Notes under the pieces: model-generated
Seen by the model: the letters and a program-made list of their open reading frames with translations, nothing else
Database searches by the model: none
What the model was told of the DNA's origin: nothing
Made by a program: the position numbers and the translations under genes
From: Typhlomys cinereus
Lineage: Eukaryota; Chordata; Mammalia; Rodentia; Platacanthomyidae
NCBI GenBank assembly: GCA_023101885.1
Contig: JALPQD010000304.1
Coordinates: 496,001 to 560,000 of the forward strand
Reading direction: 5' to 3'
DNA: 64,000 nt
In this document: positions 34,270 through 45,959 of the stretch, piece after piece
How positions within the stretch are numbered: the first letter of the stretch is position 1
How the letters are laid out: the number at the start of each line of letters is the position of its first letter

Positions 34270-35047
34270 GAGTTGGTCAGTCACACTTCAACAGACAAAT
34301 AAAGCTCACCCTTAAGAGCTGCTTCTGGAAGACATGACTAGATTTTCTTAGATTGTTCCATTTTGCCCAATCTCTCCCTGCAACCCAGGGTCCTTTTTGG
34401 TGCACCCAACACTGCATTACCCTAAGCTACCCCCCAGCCTCTTCTTGGTAGGCACTGGAAAAAGATGGCCATTTCTACAGGACAAGGTACCTTACCTTGC
34501 CGCACACAGCCTGGCTGCAAGGAGTCCGGATGTGGCTCACGTTCAAACCCTTTTCCAACCTAGCTCATACCTCAAGCAGTGTACAAGCTCAACAGTTGTC
34601 TACAGGAGTAAAAGCAAAGTCTAAGTCCCCAAGGAATGGGCGTTCTTACTCTTTGTGCAGTTTCCCATCAGAAGAGTTTCAATGCTAAATCATGTGTTGA
34701 CAATGATATTGAACAAGGCTTGTATGAAAACACAGTGGAGAAAGCATGGATTTCTCAGTAGACTTGGGGAGAAAAACAGCTCAAATGGTAATCCGTCTGT
34801 AATCTGCAAGGCCTTCGGCAGGGCTTAGTGGCAGGTTCTTTGGACTCCAGTTTCCTTCACTTGGAGAATGTGTTGGTCTAATGGTGCTTCTGAAACTTTG
34901 GCATTTTAAAATCCTGTGGCAAAGCAGTGTGGAATCTGAGCATTACTTGTAAGTCAGCTGCCAAATATTGGACCCCCCAGCCTACATGTACACATCTGGC
35001 TTGTTTACATGGCTTATTTCTTACTGTTTTTACTAGAAAGATCTTCA
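34270..35047. other. Unique sequence
   Basis: No gene or repeat recognised. Confidence 0.35.
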
Positions 35048-35057
35048 CCCAACTCTG

Positions 35058-35108
35058 ATTTTTTAAATTTTATTTTAACTTTATTATTTGTCTATATAAT
35101 TATTTTTG

Positions 35109-35154
<46 letters not shown>

Positions 35155-35360
35155 ACTGTGTGTCCCTGTGGAGGACTAAAGGTGACTTTGGGAACCATCC
35201 TGGATTGCTTCCACCTCCTGGGATTTCCCAAGGCTGTGCCCATCACGGCTGGACCTATAGACTGCCACCTTTCCATCCGGTATTTTTACATAGGACCCAA
35301 GATCCAAACTCAGGTCCTTCTGCTTGTGAGATAGTCTTAACCCCTGAGCATCTCTCCAAC
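35058..35360 (-). repeat. B2-like SINE with perfect 10-bp duplication
   Basis: Minus-strand head GTTGGAGAGATGCTCAGGGG, body, (CA)n at 35111-35152 and an AT tail. CCCAACTCTG flanks both sides (35048-35057 and 35361-35370). Confidence 0.92.
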
Positions 35361-35526
35361 CCCAACTCTGTGTTTAAAAGAGCCCAGCTACTATTCTCTA
35401 TCAGAAATGAATTAAACATGGCCTTAAATTGTTCAATCCAACTCCTACTAAGAGATGAGTCTTTATCCACTCAACTCCAGCAGGTTCAGTAATTACTTTG
35501 ACCCACAGAATGTATCGGAGACAGAG

Positions 35527-35697
35527 TTTGCAAGATGGCTCAGTGGGCAAAGGCGCTAGTACAGGATCCTGGTAAACTTAGTTCAATCCCCGAATCCCAT
35601 GAGGTAGCTAGCACAAGGAGTTGTCTTCTGACCTCCATACATTATGTGCTGTGGTGCCCCTACCATTCTCTCTAAATACTAATTAATTAATTAATAG
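35527..35697 (+). repeat. B3-type SINE
   Basis: GCAAGATGGCTCAGTGGGCA, TTAGTTCAATCCCCGAATCC, TTGTCTTCTGACCTCC and an (AATT)n tail. Confidence 0.75.
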
Positions 35698-36059
35698 AAT
35701 CAGCAGAGATGTAGCCAAAGTTTCATGCCTAGTTGTAACAGAACAGCAAATCTTACCTCCTGCCTTTCAAAGCAGTTTCTCAGGAGTCCCGTTTCTTGAT
35801 TTCTCGAGACCTCCGTGCTGAAGTGCCCTGTGACATGGTCAGGAAGTAGGACCGGCTGAAGATCACCAAATCATGCTCACCAAAACACCAGAGGTGAGTA
35901 AATCCTTCCTGCACTCTTAGACCAAGTGTGTCTGCCCCTTGGCATCATCAAATAGAAGCACTGCCCAAGCCAACCCTGCCAGAGTGAGCGGCCCATAGAA
36001 TCACGAGTTGTGGGTGTACAGTTAAGTATGGAGTTAGTGTGTTACAGGTCAGTGGATTG

Positions 36060-36285
36060 CTGAGACCCTCAGCCCCTTGTGTTTTCTCTACCTTGACTCA
36101 TGTTGGCATTTATTTGCTCTTTGCTTCTTGACTGGATATGATATGACCATCTGCTCCAAGTTCTCGCTACCGTGCCTTCTCTGCTACCGCCCACTGTACC
36201 TGGGACTGTAACCAAAATAAACTCTCTCTCCGTTGAGCTGCCTTTTGTCAGGGTATTTTATCGGTGGCTATGCTACAACACAGCA
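36060..36285 (+). repeat. MaLR-like LTR 3' part
   Basis: AACCAAAATAAACTCTCTCT, then TTGTCAGGGTATTTTATCGG matches the poly(A)-signal and R/U5 pattern of rodent LTRs of this type. The 5' boundary is uncertain. Confidence 0.5.
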
Positions 36286-36367
36286 CAATGCATGCCTCTT
36301 CCCCACTCTCTGTCCCATGTTAGTGCAATAGAAGTTTGAATCTGATCATACTAGAAACAGTACACCA

Positions 36368-36533
36368 GGCTGGAGAGATGACTTAGGAGTTAAGACACTG
36401 CCTCTCAAGCAGAAAGTCCTGGGTTTGGATACCGAGTCCCATGTAAAAACTCCATGCAAAAAAAGGTAGTGACCTGAACTCCCAGCTCTGGTGGGTAGAG
36501 CCTGGAAATCCCAGAGGGAAGAAAAAAAAAAAG
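36368..36533 (+). repeat. B2-like SINE, 3' truncated
   Basis: GGCTGGAGAGATGACTTAGG, a B-box region and GGTGGGTAGAGCCTGG, then an A-run. It lacks the distal body and (CA)n. Confidence 0.8.
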
Positions 36534-36929
36534 GCCTTATACCAAGGAAATCATTGACTGCTTTGTAGAAAGCTAGTGGTTAAACATTCCCTGTGCACCA
36601 TTATCTCTCTTCATCTAACTGAAAACCATTGGATGCTCTACATATATATTGATCCGATGCGCACTGCTTTGCTCCCTTACTGGCATGTAAATTTCTTAAG
36701 AAGAGGAACTGGTCTTTTAGTTCACTGCTGTCTTCCCAGTACACGCAGTAGAGCAGCACAAGGGAATGTTGGTAAACAGTTGAATGAAGACAGTTATTCT
36801 ACTCCACAATGCAGGGGGAGTGAAACTGATATGCTGTATGCCGCTTCCTCTTCCCTCCGGCCTCAGCAGCGGTGCGATGCTGCCCTGCTGGCCACAGGCC
36901 ACCAAGCATCCCTCCACCATACATTTGGA

Positions 36930-37190
36930 ATAAGTAGCGGCATGTGCCTGTAGGTACAGCCCTGATTTCAGGGTTTTGAGACCAGCCCAGGAAACATAGG
37001 GAGACATCATGTTTGCAAGATAGGACAGAGTGAGGGAGCGAAAGCCAGCAACTACAGTGGCAGGCGCTTTAAGAGGGTGAGCTTGGACCAGGTGTGGGTG
37101 GTGCATCAGGAGCCGGCGGCAAGACCACTGTGATTTTGAGGCCAACTTGGGTCCCAAAGTAAGACCCCATCTCAAAAAAGGGTGAACCTG
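36930..37190 (+). repeat. Two adjacent B1-like fragments
   Basis: GCGGCATGTGCCTGTAGG with TTGAGACCAGCCCAGGAAAC forms the first. GGACCAGGTGTGGGTGGTGC with AGTAAGACCCCATCTCAAAA forms the second. Confidence 0.6.
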
Positions 37191-37382
37191 GAAGCCACTG
37201 GTGCCATTTCTAATTCACCATGTGAACAAGAAGGAAAGAAAGCCTCTCTTCTAAGAAAAAGAAGGCCATTTCAGAGATCGACATGGTGACAAAAGCAAGA
37301 AAAGATGATTCTAATGCTCACCCTCCTGAAACCTCCCAGCGAGGCAGAGGATTACAAGTATGAAGCTAGCAGTGACTAAATA

Positions 37383-37479
37383 GGAGACTCTACCGCAAGC
37401 AAGAAGGAAGGAAGGGAGGGAAGGAGGGAGGAAGGGAGGGAGAAAGGAGGGAGGAAGGAAAGAGGAAGGGAGGGAGGGA
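37383..37479 (+). repeat. Polypurine (GGAA)n/(GGGA)n tract
   Basis: About 95 bases of G and A abutting the 5' end of the LTR at 37480. Another polypurine run follows that LTR. Confidence 0.9.
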
Positions 37480-37877
37480 GGGTATGGTTGGGCACAGGTG
37501 TCACCTTGACAGTTGAGGGTTTTGAGCTCTGTAGAGAATTTTAATGGTTTAGTTAAGCTCAGAGCAAACCTGTAGGAGATTGTCTAGCTGATGGGGAAGG
37601 CTCAGCCCTGGAATAAGTCTGGAGAGCTGGTTGAGAGAGTCGGCATCCTTGTGTACACTTGGGCAGACATGCTGGCCCAGCAAGTAAGGATCATCCTTCT
37701 CTCAGCCTTTATGTGGTGATGATGTGGTTAGTTCCCTCGGTCCTGGTGTTGGCGCATGCTCTCCCATGAAGCTGGACTAAGAACTGTAACTAGTAATCGT
37801 AAGAGAAAATAAACTCCTTGTTCCCTTAAGCCATTTGATAGTGATTTATCAGCAACCATGCAGACAAACCTGCAATG
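37480..37877 (+). mobile_element. Solo LTR of the local family, inside a polypurine tract
   Basis: It aligns with the other copies from GGTTGGGCACAGGTGTCACC through GATTGTCTAGCTGATGGGGA, GTAAGGATCATCC and AATAAACTCCTTGTTCCC to the GCAACCATGCAGAC end. Termini are eroded, and the low-complexity flanks hide any duplication. Confidence 0.8.
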
Positions 37878-37952
37878 GAAGGGAAGGGAAGGAGAGAGAA
37901 GGGGAGGAGAAGGGAAGGGAGGGGAGGGGAGGGGAGGAAAGAAGGAAGGAGC
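37878..37952 (+). repeat. Polypurine (GGGGA)n tract
   Basis: GGGAAGGGAAGGAGAGAAGG and following GGGGA units. Together with 37383-37479 it brackets the LTR and may be the other half of one original tract. Confidence 0.85.
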
Positions 37953-37965
37953 TTAGTTTGGCTGG

Positions 37966-38272
37966 CTGGGCTAGGGAGATGGCTTGGAGGTTAACTCTTG
38001 CTGCACAAGCAAAATAGCCTGGGTTCAGATCCCCATGTGTCAGCTCACCTTGGAGCCAGCAGAGCCTCGGAATGCGCAGAGCAAGGTGGCTAGACTCATC
38101 CTAATGGCATGCTTTGGTTTTAATTACAGATCCAGGCTCACAACGAGAGGAAGGAAGAGCCATCAGGATGGTTCCTGATGTCATCCTGATGCCTCCATAT
38201 GTTTATGTGTATCCATGTGTGCATGCATCCCATACACATAGACATGAAAAGAAAAAAAAGGAAGGGACGAAG
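37966..38272 (+). repeat. B2-like SINE, diverged
   Basis: GGGCTAGGGAGATGGCTTGG, TGGGTTCAGATCCCCATGTG and an A/CATG-rich end. The middle differs from other copies. Confidence 0.55.
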
Positions 38273-38409
38273 AATGAAAGAGGGGGCAAAAGCTAAAGCC
38301 TCGGGATAAAGAATATTGCCCCTGAACTCACCAGCAGTTGTTTGCTAGGGAGTCTGTTCCTTCTTCTTTCTTGACTTCAGCTAAGCAGTACAATATAATT
38401 TTAAATGCG

Positions 38410-38578
38410 CAGCAGAGGCCGATGAGGAGGTTCAGCAATTAAGCATCCGTGTGCACAAGTCTGATGACAAGTAGAAGGAGGGAACCAACTCTACACAGTT
38501 GTCCTCTGACTTCCATATATACTCTAAGATTAGTACATAAACACATGCACGTGTGCTAATAATAAAAGGAAAAGTTCC
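38410..38578 (+). repeat. B3-type SINE
   Basis: GATGAGGAGGTTCAGCAATT head, GTTGTCCTCTGACTTCC, then ATAAAAGG. Confidence 0.6.
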
Positions 38579-38662
38579 ATAAATAAATAGGTGTCCAACA
38601 GGAATAAAATGATGGCCTAATGGCCTGGACCCTAATTGGCTTTACAAAATGGTGGTGACATG

Positions 38663-39000
38663 GTATTGTAGCTAGTTTCTTTCTGGTGCTGTGAGACAAC
38701 ACGCATACACAACTTAAGGGACTGAGGGGAGACACAGCCAATTATGGTGGGAGAGGCACGGTGGGCAGCAGAAGCTGGTGTCCAGGTGACAGATGTCATC
38801 ATGGAGACAAAGATAATGAGACACAAGCTGCAAGAGGAAGCAGGGCAGAGCTACCAAACCTCAAGACTCACTCCCTGTGGTATCCTCTAGCTAAGCTCCA
38901 CCTTCTAAAGGGGCCAAGGCTTCCCAAATATTAACATCGGCTAAGGATTCAAGCCCATGGGGGAAGACTCACCTTCAAACCATCACACACAGGAAGTAAC
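38663..39000 (-). repeat. MaLR-like LTR, minus orientation
   Basis: TTTCTTTCTGGTGCTGTGAG at the left, CAATTATGGTGGGAGAGGC in the middle, CTCCACCTTCTAAAGGGGCC and CCTTCAAACCATCACACA at the right. Confidence 0.6.
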
Positions 39001-39012
39001 TTTGAGGTTCAT

Positions 39013-39174
39013 TTTTTCTCCTTCCTTCCTTCTCTTCCCTCCCTCCCTTCCTCCTTACCTCCCTCTTTCCTGCTTTCCTTCCCTCCCTCTCCTCCCTTCC
39101 TTCTTCCCTCCCTTCTTCCCTCCCTCTCTCCTCCTCTCCCTCCCTCCTTCCTTCTTCTTTCCTTCTTTCCTTCC

Positions 39175-39213
<39 letters not shown>
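39013..39213. repeat. Polypyrimidine (CCTT)n/(CTCC)n with terminal (CT)n
   Basis: Two hundred bases almost entirely C and T, ending in a pure (TC)n of about 17 units (39179-39212). The 80-90 codon frames on both strands are compositional. It lies immediately before the nested LTR pair. Confidence 0.92.
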
Positions 39214-39216
<3 letters not shown>

Positions 39217-39221
39217 CCTTT

Positions 39222-40049
39222 TGCCATAGTTGATTCAGGTGTCAACTTGGCAATTGAAGGCTTAAGCTCTGGCTACAATTATGAAGAATTAACAGTTGAG
39301 TTGAGCCCTGAGCAAGCATACAGGAGATTGTCTGATTGATGGGGAAGGCCCAGCTCATGGTGAGTGAGATTACTCACTGGGCAAGTAAATAAGAGGGAGG
39401 GAGCTTGTCATAGTTAGGCATAGGTTTGAGCTCTGGGTATATTTGTGGAGAATTAGTGGTTGAGTTAAGCCCAGAGCAAACCTACAGGAGATTGACAAGC
39501 TGATGGGGAAGGTCCAGTCCTTGGTGGGTGGGACTAGGCCCTGGAATAAAATACAGAGAGCTGGTTGAAAGAGTCAGCATTCTTGTGTATACTTGGCCAG
39601 ACATGCTGGTCTGGCAAGTAAGAATCGTCCCTCTCTCAGCCATTTTGCAGAGATGGTGTGGCCAGTTCCCTCGGCCCTGTGGAGCATGCTCTCTTGTCAA
39701 GCTGGAGTATAAACTGTAATTGGACTATCATAAGAAAATAAACCCCTTGTTCCTTTAAGCTATTTGATGGAGATTTATCGGCAACCGTGCAGGCGAACTG
39801 CAACAGAGCTGGTTAAGGAAATTGGCATCCTTCTGTATACTTGGCCAGACATTCTGGTCTAGCCAGTGAGGATCGTCCCTCTTGGGGGTCCTGGAAATAA
39901 TGTGTGACCAGTTCCTAGTGTTTGCATGAGTTCTCTTGCCGAACTCAACTAAGGCTATAAGTGGACAATCAACAGGCAAAGAAAAACCCCTTGTTCCCTT
40001 AAGCCATTTTGTCCTGAATTTATCAGCAACATGCAGGCAAACTGTGGTA
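39222..40049 (+). mobile_element. Older solo LTR of the local family, split by a younger copy
   Basis: It begins TGCCATAGTTGATTCAGGTG, is interrupted at 39406-39810, and resumes at the matching point (GGTTAAGGAAATTGGCATCC), ending GCAAACTGTGGTA. CCTTT flanks both ends (39217-39221 and 40050-40054). Removing the insertion leaves about 423 bp, the family length. Confidence 0.88.
39406..39805 (+). mobile_element. Younger solo LTR inserted in a copy of its own family
   Basis: It is 400 bp with TG...CA ends (TGTCATAGTTAGGCATAGGT ... AACTGCAACA). GAGCT flanks both sides exactly (39401-39405 and 39806-39810). A short deletion near the 5' end removes part of the block after CAGG/ATAGG. The poly(A) signal lies in GAAAATAAACCCCTTG near 39737. 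Confidence 0.92.
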
Positions 40050-40059
40050 CCTTTTTTCC

Positions 40060-40150
40060 CACCAGGTGTTGCCCTGGCGCTGGGGACAGAACTTTGGGTC
40101 TCAAACAACTGAACAAGTTTTCTACTAAGGAGCCCTAGGCGTTGTTGTGC
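40060..40150 (-). repeat. Possible ID element remnant
   Basis: GCGCTGGGGACAGAACTTTG and TTCTACTAAGGAGCCCTAGG resemble a degraded reversed ID. Weak. Confidence 0.35.
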
Positions 40151-40154
40151 CTGA

Positions 40155-41091
40155 CCCAGCATTTAAATTGAAACAGCTTTGGCCTCCTTGGAAGATCACA
40201 GTTTCTCCTTTGAGGCAATGCGCCTTCCAGGCCTCACAGAAACTTAGAGCTCTTAGAAAGAACTCTTAGAAAGAGAACTTAGAGTTCTCTTCATTTATTA
40301 TTTGCTTTTCATCATCCCGTTCTTAACAAAGCCTTATTTTTCAATTGCTTTTACCTCTCTTGGTTTTCCTTCAAAATCTGCATAATTCTTTCAAATACCA
40401 TGAAATACCTTCCAGCAGTGTAGCGAGTGCAGAGTATCATAACACACCAGTAACTCCCCACTCAGACTTAACAAATATTTACCTTTCCCCTAGTTGCTTT
40501 AGGTCTTTGCTTAAAGAAACCGCACATTGCAAACAAGAACCAAACTCCTTCAGCAGCCCCCTTTCCCCATCTTTCCTTCCTCTGACTAGTTTTAAAATGT
40601 CAGTGTAAGCGGATGGCCTCGTGTCAGTATTCCTAAGGGTCTGCTCACACCGGCGCAGCTGAATAAGCCCATTTACATGTGCGCAGCAATGAAGCCAGCA
40701 TTTGAAATGAGTCTGCATTTCTGTAGCCTGACAACTGTAGCTTCCCCACACACTAATGGAGATGGGTCTACTTGCTCTCTCCGGGCCAGTGCACTGTGGC
40801 AGAACCTTCGGAGGCCCCTTTTCTTTCTGAACTTCTCGTGTTCCCAACTGCAAATGATTTACACATTGAATAAGATAAGTGAAAAGTGATAACAAGGATC
40901 TCTCTCTCTCTTTCTTTCCTCCGTGTGTGTATGTGTGTGTTGTGTGTTATATGTGCGTAAATATATGCAGTGCATATATGTGCAGAAGAGAGGAGAATGT
41001 TGGGTGTCTTGCTCTGCCGCTCTCTGCTTTATTCCTTTGAAACCCAGTCTCTCATTGAACCTGGAGCTAGGAGGGCGACTAGCAAGCCCAG
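40155..41091. other. Unique sequence with a small CT/GT microsatellite
   Basis: A (CT)n-(GT)n patch lies at 40897-40950. The frame at 40479-40895 (-) has no support. Confidence 0.35.
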
Positions 41092-41517
41092 TGCCATAGT
41101 TAGACACAGGTGTCAACTTGACAGTTGAGGGTTTGAGCTCTGGGTACATTTGTGAAGAATTAGTGGTTGAGTTAAGCCCAGAGCAAACCTGTAGGAGATT
41201 GTCTAGCTGATGGGGAAGGCCCAGCCTATGGTGGGTGGGATTATGCCCTGGAATAAAATACAGAGAGCTGATTGAGAAAGTTGGCATCCTTGTGTACACT
41301 TGGCCAGACGTGCTGGTCTGGCAAGTAAGGATCGTCCCTTTCCCAGCTGTAATGTAGAGATGGTGTGGCCAGTTCCCTCGGCCCTGGTGTTGGTGTGTGC
41401 TCTCCCGTCAAGCTGGACTAAGAACTATAACCAGACTATCAGTAAGAAAATAAATCCCTTGTTCCCTTAAGCCATTTAATAGTGATTTTTCAGCAACCAC
41501 GCAGGTGAACTGCAACG
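41092..41517 (+). mobile_element. Solo LTR of the local family
   Basis: It is 426 bp, starts TGCCATAGTTAGACACAGGT and ends AACTGCAACG. CCCAG lies directly on both sides (41087-41091 and 41518-41522), with one more G matching on the left. AATAAATCCCTTGTTCCC carries the poly(A) signal near 41449. Confidence 0.9.
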
Positions 41518-41522
41518 CCCAG

Positions 41523-44094
41523 TGGTCTCCTGCCTTGCCCACTACCCCCACAGGATTCCACGTGTCAGCAGCCACTCTAAGTATTTGAGCTCGATCCCTA
41601 CGCTTGCCCAGTGAGCATCTTCACCATCAACCTGGCCCCAAGCGAGGAATTTCAGTTCTCTTTCACTAAGGAGGAGGCGCTTTTGTTATCGAATCAGATC
41701 CCAGTGTTGGGGCTCCTGCTGAGGCTTCTACACTCTTGTGTCCAGAACAAAGAATTGGACCAAGGCTACAAAGGATCATGACTGAAATAGTGACAGTCAA
41801 TTCAGAAAGGGAGATGCACACCTAAGAATGCAAGTATACTGGAAGGTTGGGGCAGGGTCAAGGTCAAAAGTGCCCTGACCCCCAGCATGTGATCCTTTGT
41901 AGGGCATTTGTACATCACCAGCCTTCTCCTATGTTTGGATAGCTTACACTTCCCGCACACGCTCTGTTCTTGACACGGAGACTGATTTCCAATCTTTCTG
42001 CCAATTAGTTGCTTTTGTACATTCACACTCCCTGCCCTCCAGCCACACTCTGGTGACCCAGGTGATGAGAAAGAGGCAAATGTCCTCGTTACGTTCTTCC
42101 CCGCATGGCTCCCTGCGTAGACGAGGGTGCTGCAGTCTCTGAGCGGAAGGTCTTCATGCTGAGTTTTGAGAAGGCAGACTCTGTTTAAACAGATAAGTAG
42201 AAAATCTGGAGGAAGCACCGCAGGCAATCTGGGAATAACTTAGCTCTCCGGGACCATCTATCAATTCTGATCTTGATGCTACAGAATATTAAAAGGGTCT
42301 AGGAAACTGAGGAGCTAATTCAAATGGCACCCCTCCTGGGTCTCCAGTTCTTACAAAAGGAAGTCCGTGTCTTTTAGGACAGAGAACTGGGTTGGACTTT
42401 TAGCATTCCTTGTGCCAAAGGACAACTTTCCCTTCCCACATAGCAAGTGGTCTCCATGTTGACACACTGCGTGGGTCCTTCTGCCTGTCATCTGGATGCC
42501 TCAGGCCCATGTGCACAGACCAGATGCCAGCACTGGAGTGGGGTCCAGGTGGGGGAAGTCACAAATGGAGAAGCTGACAGACGAGCTCGCCTGGGCCTAA
42601 TGTGGTCCAGAGTCATTTACGGACTTTATTTCTTGCCCTTCCCATAATAACCGTATCAGGTAGGTGCTAGGATTGTCCCTTAGGATAATTCCGCAGGAGT
42701 AAGTTGGTCTTTGTGGCAGTGTGACCAAGGGTGGTGTTGCTGTGTGCCTTTCTGCTCAGCTCCAGTTCAATTACCATAAAAACCCCTTGGCAGCTATAGA
42801 CACTTCTAATAGCTAACTGTCTCCCAGAGGCTGAATTGTCTTTGGAGCCTTAAACACAGCCTTTTAATTGGAATTGCTTCCTAATTCAGCTTCATATATC
42901 TTCTTTCCCCTCACACAAAAGAATCCATTGTTTGGGTCTCGGGAACACATTGGATGCTTCCTTTGACATATTTTGCATGTAAATGTAAAGAACAAGACTC
43001 ATTTGATTTCATTTTATCCTTTATTGATGTGCCTGTAGCATATTATTGGAGGGTTTTCTTTCTTTTGTGTGTGTGTGTGATCAGAATTCCTATCAAAGGA
43101 GGGAATAGTGATCTTCTGGCTGGCAGCTCAGCCAGCGAGACTGTTACCACATCAGGCTCTAAAGGGGTGCACCCTCATTGCCGCTGTGGTTTCCAAGGGC
43201 TTTTCTAAGAGCTGGGTGTTTCCAAGAGCTACAACAGTCGGCATGTTATCAAGGCACTGGATAAATGCAAAAGACCAGCCTTGCAGCTTGGCGCTGGATG
43301 GGGTCTGCCAAGGGTGTGAGATAGCAGAATCATTTGGGGGAATGTGCTTACCTACCCAGGATTGACCCACGTCCTGTCAGGCTCTGCTCTGCAGAGAGCT
43401 GGTATGTAACCCTTCCACATGCAGGGTCGGGCCACAGAGAGGGGTGAATTACAGCTGCTGCTTAGTTTACAGTGGGGCTTCCTCCCCAAAAATGCTGTTG
43501 AACTAAGAATGCATGTAGTGCACTGAACCTGAAGAATACCACAGATGGGTATTCTAATGGGCATGTGGCTAACTGGGAGCTGAGGCCTGTGGGCTGCTGC
43601 CCAGATTATGAAAGGATTGTAGTGTATCTTCATAGTTTGGGGAGAAAAAAAATCAAAATTGAAAATGAAATCATTGCTTCTACATTGTTTTCGTACCATG
43701 GTAAAGTCAAACTGTCAAAAATCAAATGTAAACTGTAAAGTCAAATTGGGGGATTCTCTATAATTATACCAGAGATAAAGATTAAAAATAGTATGAAAGC
43801 ATTGAGTTAAAAGTGGTCAAAGCATTTTGCTTTTCCGGGTTTCTGGGGGTGCTTATTTTCTTCAGCCTTAGCTTGTTTTACCCAGGTGCAGTCAGTCTGT
43901 TTGATAGCTGGAGCCTCTCCAATTTTTGTGCTAAACAGTAGCTCCTGGCTGTGACTAAGCACCTAGCTGCTGGGAGTTGTATTGCATCTCTGCTGTTTTC
44001 TCCTCACAGGAGCCCAGTGAGATTAGGATCACATGTTCCCATTTTGCAGGTAACAAATAGGCACAGAATAGCAGAGTCTGTCAGGATGTCACAT
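41523..44094. other. Unique sequence
   Basis: About 2.6 kb without recognised repeats. The longest frame, 141 codons at 41802-42227 (-), has no domain or splice context I can argue. A GT microsatellite of eight units lies near 43065. Confidence 0.35.
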
Positions 44095-44165
44095 GGATGG
44101 GGATGCAGCTCAGGGACAGAGTGCATGCCTGCATGTTTGTCGCTCTAATTTTCATCCCCAGCTCT
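44095..44165 (+). repeat. Degenerate ID element
   Basis: GATGGGGATGCAGCTCAGGG, then TTTTCATCCCCAGCTC. Confidence 0.55.
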
Positions 44166-44405
44166 AGCCCGTCTCACAGGGAAGATGCTGTCTCCTCATA
44201 TTTGAGGTTCTTTCCTTAATATCCTGTTTTGAAATTCTGTTCATATCCTACCCAGAAACTTCTGGGATCTATAGCCTTCTTGGTGGACACAACTGTCCTG
44301 TGGCCCTTCAATCTCTTCTTCAGTAACTGTCTGTTCTCATTGCTGCCTGCAGCGCAGCCCATCTGGGACTGACCACATCAACCAAGGTTTCCATGGTTAC
44401 CATAC

Positions 44406-44801
44406 GTTATAATTAGATACAGGTGTCAACTTGATAGTAGAGGGTTTGAGCTCTAGGCACATTTGTAGAGAATTGGTAGTTGAATTAAGCCCCTGCAGGA
44501 GGATACTGTCTAATGGATGCAGAAGACTCAACCCATGGTGGGTGGGACTAGTCCCTGGGGAGCTGAATAAAATGAAGGGAACTTTCTGAGAAGGACGCTT
44601 CCTTTATATACTTGGCCAGACATGCTAGTCTGCTATGTGGGGATAGTGTGTGGCCAATTCCCCCGACCCTGATGATGGTATGAGCTCTTCTGCAAAGTTG
44701 AATGAGGAACTAACTGTAACTGGTTAGTCTATCATAAGAGAATAAACTCTTGTTCCCTTAAGCCATTTGGTGGTGATTTTATCAGCAGCCTTGCAGGCAA
44801 T
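44406..44801 (+). mobile_element. Solo LTR of the local family, older copy
   Basis: AGATACAGGTGTCAACTTGA, then GGGTGGGACTAGTCCC, then AATAAACTCTTGTTCCC. CATAC flanks both sides (44401-44405 and 44802-44806), although terminal bases are decayed, so the exact ends are uncertain by one or two bases. Confidence 0.82.
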
Positions 44802-44859
44802 CATACTTCATGAAAAGAAATTGAGTATAGTTTTTGCTCACCAGTTCACCACTAGAAGA

Positions 44860-45240
44860 AATACAGATAGGTGCTAGCTGTACAAGCCCAAGGACATGAG
44901 TTTGAATCCCCAGGACCCACATAAAAGCCTGTGGCTTAGTACAAGGAGCTGCAATCCCAACACTCCAACGGGGAGATGGGAAGCAGAGGCAGGAGGATCC
45001 CCAGAAGCTCATCAACCAAACAGCAGTGGAGAAACACACAGGAGACCCTGCTGAGGACTGATGCTTAGAAGGCGAGGACTGATGCCTGAAGTTGTCCTTG
45101 ACCATCACGTGCGCCTTAGTAAGCATGCACATCCATTCATGCGTGCACATGCACCATGTACACATAATTACAAACGCACACTCAATGTATATACACACAT
45201 GCACACATTCACAGGAACTCACACACACACAAAGATAAAA
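44860..45240 (+). repeat. Long B2-superfamily composite SINE
   Basis: Diverged head, B box ATGAGTTTGAATCCCCAGGA, B1-like GCAATCCCAACACTCC, GCAGAGGCAGGAGGATCC, ACCCTGCTGAGGACTG, CTGAAGTTGTCCTTGACC and a CACA-rich tail. This is the clearest full-length member of the composite family here. Confidence 0.65.
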
Positions 45241-45958
45241 AAGAGATCCTGATCTGTAATATCAGTATCATTAAACACAAGCCCTAGGTTTCCTAATTAT
45301 GTGTATCACCAAAATGGAATATCTTTTACTGCAAAGTTCCTCCAAATGCCAAGTTGCCTTGAGGCATTGAGAATGAGGCTCAACTGATGACAATATTGAT
45401 TCACAGCTTTTCAAGAACTAGAACATAAACAGTAGCCTGCTCTAAGTAAATTCTGTCATATATATTCATACCTTTCTTAAAACACAGGTGCACCAGTGCT
45501 AAAAATAATTGAAGATGAGTACACTGCTGTCTTTTCTGGAAAGAAGGTCTTTACATTTTTTGGCTGGCTGGAGAGTTGTATGGGAACAATGTAGTAGAGT
45601 CTAAGTGCTACTTTCTTCACAGATGTTCAGGGAGCCTGAGCCACTGACCCGAGCACACAGACACTTTGGAAGATAACCAATAGCTTGTGGTCACTTCTTG
45701 GTTTTCTCTTTGTTCTGACACAAGGAGTCTGACTTAAGTAGCAAATCAACTATGATCAGGGATCCATATCGGATGATGGTAGAAGGAGAAGTGGGCTCTG
45801 GTTCTTACCTGAAAAGGAATATTTATTGCCTTTCTCACACTGGGGCTCTTAGCACCTGTATATTTCTAGTAGCTGTGTTATTATCAAGCTGGTGGCTTCC
45901 TTGAAGACTGTAGGTTTCCCATTCAGCCCATGACACTAATTTTTGGTCCTGTCTCCTT
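45241..45958. other. Unique sequence
   Basis: No feature recognised. Confidence 0.35.
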
Positions 45959-45959
45959 C

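Noticed and set aside
39222..40049. Pair of LTRs as a provirus
   Set aside because: The space between matching segments is filled by the same LTR sequence and not by retroviral internal sequence; target duplications show nested solo LTRs.
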